Part shown: piece after piece, positions 40,180 to 48,411 of the stretch
Numbering within the stretch: position 1 is the stretch's first letter
How the letters are laid out: each line of letters begins with the position of its first letter
Assembly: GCF_013394165.1 (NCBI RefSeq)
Contig: NZ_CP041330.1
Location: forward strand, 1,480,501 to 1,544,500
Reading direction: 5' to 3'
Origin: Pseudoalteromonas sp. Scap06
GTDB taxonomy: Bacteria > Pseudomonadota > Gammaproteobacteria > Enterobacterales > Alteromonadaceae
DNA: 64,000 nt
Translations under genes and position numbers: made by a program
The notes under the pieces: generated by a model
Told to the model about the DNA's origin: nothing
What the model saw: the letters and a program-made list of their open reading frames with translations, nothing else
Databases searched by the model: none

Positions 40180-41659
40180 CAACAAACCAACCTTAAGCTT
40201 TTGGCAAATATGGAATATGTGCTTTGGCTTTTTAGGCATTCAATTTGGCTTTGCACTGCAAAACGGTAACGTAAGCCGTATATTTCAAACACTTGGCGCT
40301 AATGTCGATGATATTCCTATTTTATGGGTTGCAGCGCCACTCACCGGCTTAATTGTGCAACCAATTATTGGTTATTGGAGTGATAAAACTTGGGGCAAAT
40401 TAGGCCGCCGCCGTCCTTTCTTTTTATACGGCGCTATATTAACCACGTTATCGCTTTTTATTATGCCAAATTCTCCTACGCTTTGGATTGCTGCAGGTAT
40501 GCTGTGGATTATGGATGCGTCAATTAACGTTACCATGGAACCGTTTCGTGCTTTAGTAGGCGACAACTTGCCAAACAAGCAGCGCGCCACAGGCTATGCC
40601 ATGCAAAGCTTTTTTATTGGTGTGGGAGCGGTGGTTGCATCAGCACTCCCTTGGATGATGACCAACTGGTTTGATATTGCTAATACCGCACCGATTGGTC
40701 AAATTCCTGATTCTGTAAAGTATTCGTTTTACTTTGGTGGGGTTATTTTATTTATTGCAGTTGGCTGGACTATTGTCACCACAAAAGAGTACTCACCCGA
40801 GCAGCTTGCACAATTTAATCAACAAGAATCACAAACAACACAAACCAATATTACTAATAGCGTTAATTTTACCAAAGGCGGCGTTATTTTTAGCGGCTTA
40901 GGTTTGCTTGTTTTAGCCACAGTATTAGGGCTGGATCTGGAAAAAGAACTTTACTTGCTGGCTGCTGGGTTAGTTAGTTTTGGTGTTATTCAATTTATTG
41001 CAGCGGCATTAAAAGCTAAACAGCACACTAGCGGCGGTTTTTATAATGTAGTGAATGATGTATTCACTATGCCTGAGGCGATGAAGCAATTGGCATGGGT
41101 ACAATTTTTTAGTTGGTTTGCGTTATTTGCTATGTGGATTTACAGCACCTCAGCGGTTACTAGCTTTCATTACGGTAGTACCGACACCAGCTCGTTAGCC
41201 TACAACAACGGTGCAGATTGGGTGGGTATATTATTCGCCGCTTACAACGGCTTTGCCGCGATTGCTGCTTTATGTATCCCGATCATCGTTAAACGCATGG
41301 GATTAAAAGTAGCACATGCACTTAACCTTATTTTAGGTGCGTTGGGCCTAGCAAGCTTTATGTTTATAAAAGATCCCAGCTTACTTATTTGGCCAATGAT
41401 AGGCGTTGGCTTTGCGTGGGCGTCTATCTTATCTCTGCCTTATGCAATGTTAAGTACTTCGGTACCGAGTCACAAAATGGGTGTTTACATGGGTATTTTC
41501 AACTTTTTCATTGTGATCCCACAATTATTAGCCGCCAGTGTGCTGGGGTTAATATTACGCCACTTTTTTGAAAACCAACCTATTTACGCATTAGTACTGG
41601 GCGCTGTGTCGTTTGTACTTGCAGCGGTTGCGGTATTGCGTGTTAAGCATACTCAGTAA
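40169..41659 (+). CDS. MFS sugar transporter (maltose/maltodextrin type)
   Basis: A 496-residue, 12-TM major facilitator. IIGYWSDKTWGKLGRRRPFF is the loop 2-3 signature of the sucrose/maltose (SLC45/GPH-like) branch, and FGFLGIQFGFALQNGNVSRIFQTLGA is typical of proteobacterial maltose carriers such as Caulobacter MalY. It should bring maltose or short maltodextrins from periplasm to cytoplasm, replacing an ABC MalEFGK system, which is absent here. It overlaps the upstream GH13 gene and lies 36 bases before the GH15 gene. Confidence 0.88.
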   Translation: MNYNNKPTLSFWQIWNMCFGFLGIQFGFALQNGNVSRIFQTLGANVDDIPILWVAAPLTGLIVQPIIGYWSDKTWGKLGRRRPFFLYGAILTTLSLFIMPNSPTLWIAAGMLWIMDASINVTMEPFRALVGDNLPNKQRATGYAMQSFFIGVGAVVASALPWMMTNWFDIANTAPIGQIPDSVKYSFYFGGVILFIAVGWTIVTTKEYSPEQLAQFNQQESQTTQTNITNSVNFTKGGVIFSGLGLLVLATVLGLDLEKELYLLAAGLVSFGVIQFIAAALKAKQHTSGGFYNVVNDVFTMPEAMKQLAWVQFFSWFALFAMWIYSTSAVTSFHYGSTDTSSLAYNNGADWVGILFAAYNGFAAIAALCIPIIVKRMGLKVAHALNLILGALGLASFMFIKDPSLLIWPMIGVGFAWASILSLPYAMLSTSVPSHKMGVYMGIFNFFIVIPQLLAASVLGLILRHFFENQPIYALVLGAVSFVLAAVAVLRVKHTQ

Positions 41660-41695
41660 CGTAACGAGTAAACTGAAATTAATTAAGGCTTTAAA

Positions 41696-44098
41696 ATGAA
41701 AAAATTAAATACAATTACCACCAGTTTATTAATGCTTGGTTTAACAGCTTGTGGCGCGCAGCAAGAGCCATCAAACAGCGCTGTAATACAGGTATCGGCA
41801 CCAGGTGCCCCTGGGGCAGAGCCATTTTGGGCCTATGCAGGCAAAACCGGTATTGGCACATCTTTTGAGCAATATCAAAATGGCCATTACAGTGATGAAG
41901 CCCCTACAGGAACGGTGTCAAAAGTATGGTTTTCAATTGCTAAAGGTATGATCACCGAAACAATGTTTGGGCTTATTCACCAAGCGCAAATTAAAGACAT
42001 GCAATTTGTGGTAGTAGGAAAGGATTTTACAGTTACCGAAGCTGACGATTTAGACGTTACCATTGACTACTTATACAAAGACGATAAAGGCCGCCCGTTA
42101 TCATTAGCTTACAAAGTAGTAAGCAAAGATAAGCAAGGCCGCTTTAGCCTCGAAAAACATATATTTACCGATCCTGATGGGCAAAGCTTATTTGTACGCA
42201 GTATTTTTAATACCCAGCTTGAAGGCGTTAAGGCATACGTAAGCGTTAACCCGTATGTTGATAATAACGGCCTTGATGATTTTGCTAAAACCACAGAACG
42301 AGGGCTGCTTGCATGGCAAGACAACAGCTACCTTTCATTACAAGGTGCGCAGCCATTTAAACAAACAAGTGTTGGTTTTACAGGTGAGAGCGACGGTTTA
42401 AATCAGCTGAAAACAACTCAGCAGCTTACACAGGTTTATAACAATACCGGTGAACAATCAGGTAATGTTAGCTTACTTGCCGAGCTGGGTGAAATTGGTG
42501 AAAACAGCCAGTTCGATTTAACCCTAAGCTTTGGTAATAGCGAACAAACTAGCTTTAAACAAGGGCAAGCTACGTTAGCCAAAGGTTACCAAGCGGTGCT
42601 TGATAATTACAACGGTAAAGGTGAAGCGCTCGGTTGGCAAGACTACCTGCAAAGCCTTGCACCGCTAAATAACATGAGCGAACAAACCGCAGATAACGGC
42701 AAGTTACTTTACACCAGTGCCATGGTACTTAAAGCGCAAGAAGATAAAACTCATGCAGGTGCGCTTATTGCCTCACTATCTAACCCATGGGGCGAAACCG
42801 TATCGGCTAAAACAGGCTCTACTGGTTACAAAGCGGTATGGGTGCGCGACTTTTATCAAGTTGCCATGGCGTTTATGGCCATGGGCGATAATGCGACCGC
42901 TAAAACCGCATTCGAATACCTTGAAAAAGTTCAAGTAAACAGCAAAACCCCAGGCAATAAAGGCGATACAGGGTGGTTTTTACAAAAAACACATGTTGAT
43001 GGTGAACTAGAATGGGTAGGCGTACAGCTAGACCAAACAGCAATGCCACTCATGCTTGCATGGAAACTCCATCAGGCAGGTGTATTAAGTGATGCAGAGC
43101 TCACTGATTGGTATAGTCGTATGTTAAAACCTGCGGCAGACTTTTTAGTTGAGGGTGGTCGTGCAAACATTCTATGGAACGGTACACAAATAACGCCGCC
43201 AGCCACTCAGCAAGAACGCTGGGAAGAGCAAGAAGGGTATTCGCCATCAACCACCGCCGCTGTTGTTACTGGTTTAATTACTGCAGCCGATATCGCTAAA
43301 CTAGCAGGTGATGAAGCCAATGCAACACGTTATCTAAATACAGCTAAGCGTTATAACAATGATATTGAAAAATTAATGTTTACAACGGCTGGTAATTTAG
43401 AGTCGAGCGCTTCTGATGGTGAATACTTTATTCGCATTGGCCAAGATAAAGACGCCAATTCAAATACTAAAATTAACGCCAACAACGGCCGTGAAGGCTT
43501 TAATAAAAAGCAAATACTCGATGGTGGATTTTTAGAACTTGTTCGCTATGGCGTACGTGATGCACTATCGCCTAGCATAGTAAAAACATTGCCAGAATAT
43601 GATGACGAAACCCTAACAGATAACCTACAAGTTAAATACAGCTTTAAGTTTACTGACGGCAGCGGCACATTTGCAGGCTACCGCCGCTATGGTAATGACG
43701 GATACGGTGAAGACGAAGTAACGGGCGCTAACTATGCCGAAGGTGGAAAAAATAGCCCAGGTCAACGTGGGCGAGTTTGGCCATTTTTTACCGGTGAACG
43801 TGGTCATTACGAAATTGCCGCCGCAAATGCCAATAACAGTTTAGATGCAACAAAACAGCAGGCTATTAAAAATAGTTATGTAAAAGGCCTAGAGCAATTT
43901 GCTAACCAAGGCATGATGCTACCTGAACAAGTATGGGATGGTGTAGGCATTAATAAAGCGGGTTACACGTTAGGCGAGGGTACAAACTCGGCCACACCAC
44001 TGGCGTGGACACATGCGGAATACGTAAAGCTAGTGCGCTCACTAAGCGACAAGCAGGTATGGGATCATTACCCAGTGGTAACTAAAGCACTAAAATAA
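41696..44098 (+). CDS. GH15 glucoamylase/glucodextranase lipoprotein
   Basis: An 800-residue lipoprotein with lipobox LTAC. The N-terminal beta-sandwich domain (about residues 30-320) and C-terminal (alpha/alpha)6 barrel are the bacterial glucoamylase layout. Catalytic acid Glu lies in RWEEQEGYSPST (about residue 512) and the base Glu in LPEQVWDG (about 744); AVWVRDFYQVA is also conserved. It releases beta-glucose from non-reducing ends of starch or dextrins in the periplasm. AAGG precedes the start. In the GH13-MFS-GH15-GH13 cluster. Confidence 0.92.
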   Translation: MKKLNTITTSLLMLGLTACGAQQEPSNSAVIQVSAPGAPGAEPFWAYAGKTGIGTSFEQYQNGHYSDEAPTGTVSKVWFSIAKGMITETMFGLIHQAQIKDMQFVVVGKDFTVTEADDLDVTIDYLYKDDKGRPLSLAYKVVSKDKQGRFSLEKHIFTDPDGQSLFVRSIFNTQLEGVKAYVSVNPYVDNNGLDDFAKTTERGLLAWQDNSYLSLQGAQPFKQTSVGFTGESDGLNQLKTTQQLTQVYNNTGEQSGNVSLLAELGEIGENSQFDLTLSFGNSEQTSFKQGQATLAKGYQAVLDNYNGKGEALGWQDYLQSLAPLNNMSEQTADNGKLLYTSAMVLKAQEDKTHAGALIASLSNPWGETVSAKTGSTGYKAVWVRDFYQVAMAFMAMGDNATAKTAFEYLEKVQVNSKTPGNKGDTGWFLQKTHVDGELEWVGVQLDQTAMPLMLAWKLHQAGVLSDAELTDWYSRMLKPAADFLVEGGRANILWNGTQITPPATQQERWEEQEGYSPSTTAAVVTGLITAADIAKLAGDEANATRYLNTAKRYNNDIEKLMFTTAGNLESSASDGEYFIRIGQDKDANSNTKINANNGREGFNKKQILDGGFLELVRYGVRDALSPSIVKTLPEYDDETLTDNLQVKYSFKFTDGSGTFAGYRRYGNDGYGEDEVTGANYAEGGKNSPGQRGRVWPFFTGERGHYEIAAANANNSLDATKQQAIKNSYVKGLEQFANQGMMLPEQVWDGVGINKAGYTLGEGTNSATPLAWTHAEYVKLVRSLSDKQVWDHYPVVTKALK

Positions 44099-44116
44099 CC
44101 GCAAACTAATTAACAC

Positions 44117-44136
44117 AGCCGTAGTAAAATACGGCT
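44117..44136 (+). other. Hairpin between the GH15 and GH13 genes
   Basis: Perfect 7-bp stem AGCCGTA / TACGGCT with loop GTAAAA, 18 bases after the GH15 stop. The following sequence is not a true T-run, so it may be a weak terminator or an mRNA-stabilising hairpin. Confidence 0.45.
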
Positions 44137-44168
44137 ATGTTATTTATTACAATAATAACGAGGCTGAA

Positions 44169-45881
44169 ATGAAAACATTTACCTTGAGCGCATTAGCATT
44201 AGCAATCATGCTAACAGGCTGCCAAAGCGCACCATCATTAAATAACGTCACGAATAACACCGAAACATCGCCACTAAATACTGAACAACAAGCAAACCCA
44301 TGGTGGGAAACCGCCATTTTTTACCAAATTTGGCCCCGCAGTTTTTACGACAGCGATGCTGATGGTCATGGCGATTTTAATGGTATGACCCAAAAGCTCC
44401 CGTATCTACAAGACCTCGGTGTAAATGCACTGTGGTTAACCCCAATGTTTGAAGCACCTTCTTATCATGGCTATGATTTTACTGAATTTTACCAAGTAGA
44501 AAACGACTACGGCAGCATGGCCGAGTTTGAAGCCTTTATAAAAGCTGCTGACGACAAAGGCATGAAAGTCATACTTGATTTAGTTATAAACCATATATCA
44601 AGTAACCATGAATGGTTTCAGCGTTCAGCAAAACAAGAAGCCCCTTATGCAGATTACTTTATTTGGCGCGACGATATGCCAAAAGCCGGAAGTGGCTGGG
44701 GCCACGCATGGAGTAATAACGACCAACCAGATGCCGTATGGCATTGGAATGAAACACGCCAGCAGTATTACTATGGTGCGTTTGGAGCGAGCCAACCTGA
44801 CTTGAATTTACGCCACCCTGATGTTGTTGCCGAAATGGAAAAAATGGCTAAGTTTTGGCTTGATAAAGGCGTTGCAGGGTTTAGATTAGACGCAGTACGT
44901 TTTGCAATGGAAGGTGGCGCAGATGCGCAAGCCGATACCGACGAAACCATTGCATATTGGCAGCATTTTAACCAATACGTAAAAAGCGTTGATCCAGAGG
45001 CGTACTTAGTGGGTGAAGCATGGGCTGACATTCCCGTTGCGGCAAAATACTTTGGCGAAGGTAAAGGCCTCGATCAAGGCTTTGATTTTGAAGTAGGCTA
45101 TAAAATATTGGGCTTATTAAAACCCGATGCCAGTGGTGAAGCGCAATTTGGCACCATGCAATCTAACCAAAAAATCAACGCAGTTGATGCCAATGTGCTC
45201 AAACAAAATTTACAACAGCGTATTGATTCAACTGCACCACTTGATTTTTTTGCACCGTTTTTAACTAATCACGACCAAGAACGTGTTGCTTATCAACTTG
45301 CAGAGCACGACGATAAAGCAAAACTTGCTGCTGCCATGTTATTTAGCTCTCCTGGCACGCCGTATATTTATTACGGTGAAGAAATTGGCCTAACACAAGG
45401 TGGCACAGGTCACGATGTGTATAAACGCGCACCAATGCAGTGGAATAACAGCAACCAAGCTGGTTTTACTCAAGCTCAAACAAGTTGGATTGAGCAGGCT
45501 GAACTGTTTGGTGATAACTACACCCAGTGGTGGCCTGAATATTTAGCACAGCAAATTAATGCTGCTGATCGCAATGTAAAAACGCAACAAGCACAACCTG
45601 ATTCACTGTGGCGTTTATATCAGCACTTAATCGCACTAAAAAAACAGCGCCCAGAGCTGGGTATTAAAGGCAGTTACGAATTAACACAGCATAACAACGG
45701 CCTTGTTGAAATAACCCGCGAGTTAAACGGCAGTAAAAGTATGTTTGTGCTTAACTTAACCGCTAACCCGCAAAGCATCAGCAGCATCAAACACAATGGG
45801 TTAACGCCTAGCTGGCAACACGACCTCAATGGCGAGCAACTCGCTGGCTATGGTTTATTGTTACTAAACAACACACTATAA
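44169..45881 (+). CDS. GH13 alpha-amylase lipoprotein
   Basis: A 570-residue lipoprotein with lipobox LTGC (about residues 15-18). GH13 motifs: FYQIWPRSFYDSDADGHGDF, DLVINHISSNH, nucleophile Asp in GFRLDAVRF (about residue 241), acid/base Glu in LVGEAWAD (about 283), and LTNHDQER (about 369). Ends with the usual C-terminal beta domain. Similar to neopullulanase/alpha-amylase types acting on maltodextrins in the periplasm. GAGG precedes the start. Last gene of the cluster; terminator at 45895. Confidence 0.9.
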   Translation: MKTFTLSALALAIMLTGCQSAPSLNNVTNNTETSPLNTEQQANPWWETAIFYQIWPRSFYDSDADGHGDFNGMTQKLPYLQDLGVNALWLTPMFEAPSYHGYDFTEFYQVENDYGSMAEFEAFIKAADDKGMKVILDLVINHISSNHEWFQRSAKQEAPYADYFIWRDDMPKAGSGWGHAWSNNDQPDAVWHWNETRQQYYYGAFGASQPDLNLRHPDVVAEMEKMAKFWLDKGVAGFRLDAVRFAMEGGADAQADTDETIAYWQHFNQYVKSVDPEAYLVGEAWADIPVAAKYFGEGKGLDQGFDFEVGYKILGLLKPDASGEAQFGTMQSNQKINAVDANVLKQNLQQRIDSTAPLDFFAPFLTNHDQERVAYQLAEHDDKAKLAAAMLFSSPGTPYIYYGEEIGLTQGGTGHDVYKRAPMQWNNSNQAGFTQAQTSWIEQAELFGDNYTQWWPEYLAQQINAADRNVKTQQAQPDSLWRLYQHLIALKKQRPELGIKGSYELTQHNNGLVEITRELNGSKSMFVLNLTANPQSISSIKHNGLTPSWQHDLNGEQLAGYGLLLLNNTL

Positions 45882-45894
45882 ATAAAAAAAACAC

Positions 45895-45924
45895 AAAAGG
45901 GCTAACATACGTTAGCCCCTTTTG
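45895..45924. terminator. Terminator at the end of the maltodextrin cluster
   Basis: Stem AAAAGGGCTAAC / GTTAGCCCCTTTT (one bulged C), loop ATAC, 13 bases after the GH13 stop; A-rich left and T-rich right flanks. Confidence 0.82.
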
Positions 45925-46010
45925 GTTAAAGTGCTTTTATTGCATTGCCCCAAGTTATAGCTCATTTTTAAAGCTTATTAGATTAGATAAAAGTCCTTTA
46001 AATTCATACT

Positions 46011-46976
46011 TTATAATATTTTACTTAGTGGGCTAATTACCCCATTCGCGCCTTGTTGTAAAACATGCGTATATATTTGCGTGGTGCGAACATCGCTATG
46101 GCCGAGTTGTTCTTGCACGGTGCGTATATCTGCACCAGATTCAAGTAAGTGGGTAGCGAACGAGTGCCGTAGTGTATGGCAGGTAACATTTTTTTGAATT
46201 TTTGCCAGCTTTGCTGCCTGTTTAATTGCTTTACGAACCGTTGTTTCATCAATATGGTGGCGACGCAGCTTTTTACTTTCTGGGTCCATGCTTAACTGGG
46301 CAGAAGGAAACAAATATTGCCAGCTCATTTCATAAGGAGCCGCTGGGTATTTTCTAGCTAATGCATTCGCAAGCCAGACACCGGCATAGTCTGTTGCTTG
46401 TTTGTCTCGATGCCAGTAGTCATTTACCAAGTGACTTTGGCTGCGCAACAACGGCAGTAGTTCGAGTGCTAATGTTACTCTGCGGTTTTTATTGCCTTTG
46501 CCCTGCCAAATCATTAATGAGACATAGTCATAATCGACATCTTTTACCCGTAGCCTTACAGCTTCCATTAAACGTAGACCACTACCGTAAAGTATCTGAG
46601 CGATAAGTTTATACTTTGGATCCATTGCCAATAATAAACGCTGTATTTCTTCACGGGTCAGTACTACCGGTAATTTAGGTGACACGAGTGATTTATTAAA
46701 ATTCATTTCAAGTGATAACGGTCGACTAATAATATGACGGTATAAAAATACCAAAGCATTTAAAGCCGTTGCCTGAGTTTTCATTGCAACATTACGCTGA
46801 TTACTTAAATAAGATAAGAATTGCTCAACCTCCGACTCTGCCAATTGCGCCGGATGTTTTTTACCATGGTATAAAATGTAAAATTTTATCCAATATTGAT
46901 AAGTGTCTATAGTACGCTTGGCATAACGACGCGTTATCATAAAGTCACGGATTGATTCTAAAAATATAGAAGGCAT
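46011..46976 (-). CDS. intI: Integron integrase IntI (chromosomal integron)
   Basis: A complete 321-residue tyrosine recombinase. The integron-specific insertion is present: ALARKYPAAPYEMSWQYLFPS (about residues 207-227), which binds the flipped base of folded attC. Catalytic residues: Arg in GSGLRLME, His-x-x-Arg in CHTLRHSFA, His in LGHSDVRTT and nucleophile Tyr in TQIYTHV. It resembles Vibrio cholerae IntIA in both length and sequence. Transcribed away from the cassette side, as expected, with a LexA box 19 bases before the start. No frameshift or stop is seen, so it should be active. Confidence 0.95.
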   Translation of the reverse strand: MPSIFLESIRDFMITRRYAKRTIDTYQYWIKFYILYHGKKHPAQLAESEVEQFLSYLSNQRNVAMKTQATALNALVFLYRHIISRPLSLEMNFNKSLVSPKLPVVLTREEIQRLLLAMDPKYKLIAQILYGSGLRLMEAVRLRVKDVDYDYVSLMIWQGKGNKNRRVTLALELLPLLRSQSHLVNDYWHRDKQATDYAGVWLANALARKYPAAPYEMSWQYLFPSAQLSMDPESKKLRRHHIDETTVRKAIKQAAKLAKIQKNVTCHTLRHSFATHLLESGADIRTVQEQLGHSDVRTTQIYTHVLQQGANGVISPLSKIL

Positions 46977-46994
46977 AATCTGCTCTAGCTGGTG

Positions 46995-47010
46995 CTGTAT
47001 ATAAAAACAG
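46995..47010. promoter_or_regulatory. LexA (SOS) box in front of intI
   Basis: CTGTATATAAAAACAG matches the gammaproteobacterial CTG-N10-CAG LexA consensus, 18 bases upstream of the intI ATG. Integron integrases are classically SOS-induced through such a site. Confidence 0.85.
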
Positions 47011-47116
47011 TAGTTGTATTTAGTTTTTTTTCAACAACTCGCGGGATTATTTCTTGTATTTTACAACAACAAAAAAACAACAAATATAAATCCCTTGATT
47101 TACATTTAGATACAGA

Positions 47117-47123
47117 GTTAAAC
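47117..47123 (+). other. Candidate attI core site
   Basis: GTTAAAC fits the core GTTRRRY, 140 bases upstream of intI and 100 bases before the first cassette gene, on the side where attI is expected. Choice among short matches is uncertain. Confidence 0.4.
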
Positions 47124-47151
47124 TTAAAGTATTAAAAAATAAAAGGATTTT

Positions 47152-47187
47152 ATGTCTACAACTTGCGGGTTTAGATCCTTTGAATAA
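47152..47187 (+). CDS. Possible 11-codon leader ORF before the first cassette gene
   Basis: ATG at 47152 with AAAGG six bases upstream, ending at TAA after 11 codons (MSTTCGFRSFE). It is the best ribosome site in the attI-to-cassette interval. It could be a translated leader that helps cassette expression, as small ORFs near attI can; it could equally be chance. Confidence 0.25.
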   Translation: MSTTCGFRSFE

Positions 47188-47222
47188 GCTGTAAGCTACC
47201 CATCAATGAACATGGACGTAAT

Positions 47223-48011
47223 ATGAAAACTTTATTTATCTTATCCATTATTTTCTTTTCTACATGCAGCAATGCTGTAGTGAAGAGACATGATGTTCCC
47301 CCTGAAAATTATGTCATTGATAAAATGCCTGAATACCTAATAGATATGCCCCATGAAGGACATGGTGTATTAATAAGTTCACAATGGGTTGTAACTGTAG
47401 CGCACACTATTTTTTATGATTATGTTGGCAAAGATTTATTAATTGGTTCAAAAGAGTATGAAATTGAAAGCGTTCATATACACCCAGATTACACTCAACC
47501 TAATAAAAATTTACTTAAAGGTGATTTGGCGCCCTTAATGGATTTTTTCAAATCTAGAAGTGATATAGCGTTAATCAAATTAGCTTCAACTGTTAGCGGT
47601 GTAAAACCAATCAATATATATTCTGGTAAAAGTGAAAAAGGCAAAACAATTACAGTCTATGGTAGGGGGGCTACTGGGAACGGATTAACTGGCGAAGACC
47701 CAGATACTAAATCTCTTCGTGTGATGAACCAGTTTCAAAATATTATTAATAGCGCGGAAGGTAACTGGTTAACATTTACATTTGACGAACCAGAAAACGC
47801 ATTGCCACTTGAAGGCATGCATGGTTCAGGGGATAGCGGAGGTGCTTCTGTTATCTTTCAAGAAGGCGTCCCTCTTCTTGTAGGTTTATCAAGTTGGCAA
47901 TTAGGGCATGGCGATATATCTACTTTTAAAGGTGGTTTGTATGGTACTACTGCTTATCAAGTTAGGGTGTCAAATTACTATGACTGGATATTAGGTGTAT
48001 TGGGTAGCTAA
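47223..48011 (+). CDS. Trypsin-like (S1) secreted serine protease, first integron cassette gene
   Basis: A 262-residue chymotrypsin-fold protease. Signal peptide ends near SNA-V. Catalytic triad: His in VVTVAHTIF (about residue 61), Asp in SRSDIALIKL (about 117), Ser in GSGDSGGASV (about 203). Residues flanking the GDSGG box suggest trypsin-like S1 enzymes of bacteria. The stop codon TAA lies inside the R'' part of attC, the classic arrangement of a mobile cassette. No partner or inhibitor gene is evident next to it. Confidence 0.85.
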   Translation: MKTLFILSIIFFSTCSNAVVKRHDVPPENYVIDKMPEYLIDMPHEGHGVLISSQWVVTVAHTIFYDYVGKDLLIGSKEYEIESVHIHPDYTQPNKNLLKGDLAPLMDFFKSRSDIALIKLASTVSGVKPINIYSGKSEKGKTITVYGRGATGNGLTGEDPDTKSLRVMNQFQNIINSAEGNWLTFTFDEPENALPLEGMHGSGDSGGASVIFQEGVPLLVGLSSWQLGHGDISTFKGGLYGTTAYQVRVSNYYDWILGVLGS

Positions 48012-48106
48012 CAAGCTGTTAAACAAGGACAAAAAACAGTTGGTTTTTGCTCCTTCGTCGCTTATTTTAACCAACTATTTTATTGCCTGTTAACAGGGCG
48101 TTGGTA
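48006..48106 (+). other. attC recombination site of the protease cassette
   Basis: R'' AGCTAAC (48006) and R' GTTGGTA (48100) bound about 100 bases that fold on themselves: outer arms AGCTGTTAAACAAGG / CCTGTTAACAGGGC and an inner stem AGTTGGTTTTT...ATTTTAACCAACT around a TCCTTCGTC loop. Both the length and the two-tier palindrome fit attC sites of marine chromosomal integrons. Confidence 0.8.
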
Positions 48107-48116
48107 TGACTCCCAC

Positions 48117-48411
48117 TGTCAAGTTAAGCACACTGATCCTTGCCTAACTTTTTAAGCCATAATTACTTTAGCTCGAATTAGAGCGAGTTAATACATAGGA
48201 TGAAGCAAGTAATGTCGTCGGTTATCTTGCTGATATTCGTTGGTTATTACTATTTCTAGTAACAGAGCAGACCTTACTTATTTCGTCGTGGCACCTGTCT
48301 TCAGTCTATGTTCGTGGTTCAATGCAGCGTTAGCTGCATTGCCATCCTAACGCCGTCGGTGGTTGTGCCACACCCGATGCTTGATCCCATGCATTAACTC
48401 TAATTCGTTTA
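48117..48411 (-). ncRNA. Candidate target-guiding (bridge/seek) RNA of the IS110 element
   Basis: This 3' non-coding part of the IS lies where IS1111-group elements are reported to encode their guide RNA. It holds a perfect 9-bp hairpin (48320-48341, arms CAATGCAGC / GCTGCATTG) with a GTTA loop forming GCGTTAGC, plus CCTAACGCC at 48346-48354; both words resemble attC core sequence. Extent and strand are inferred. Confidence 0.4.
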
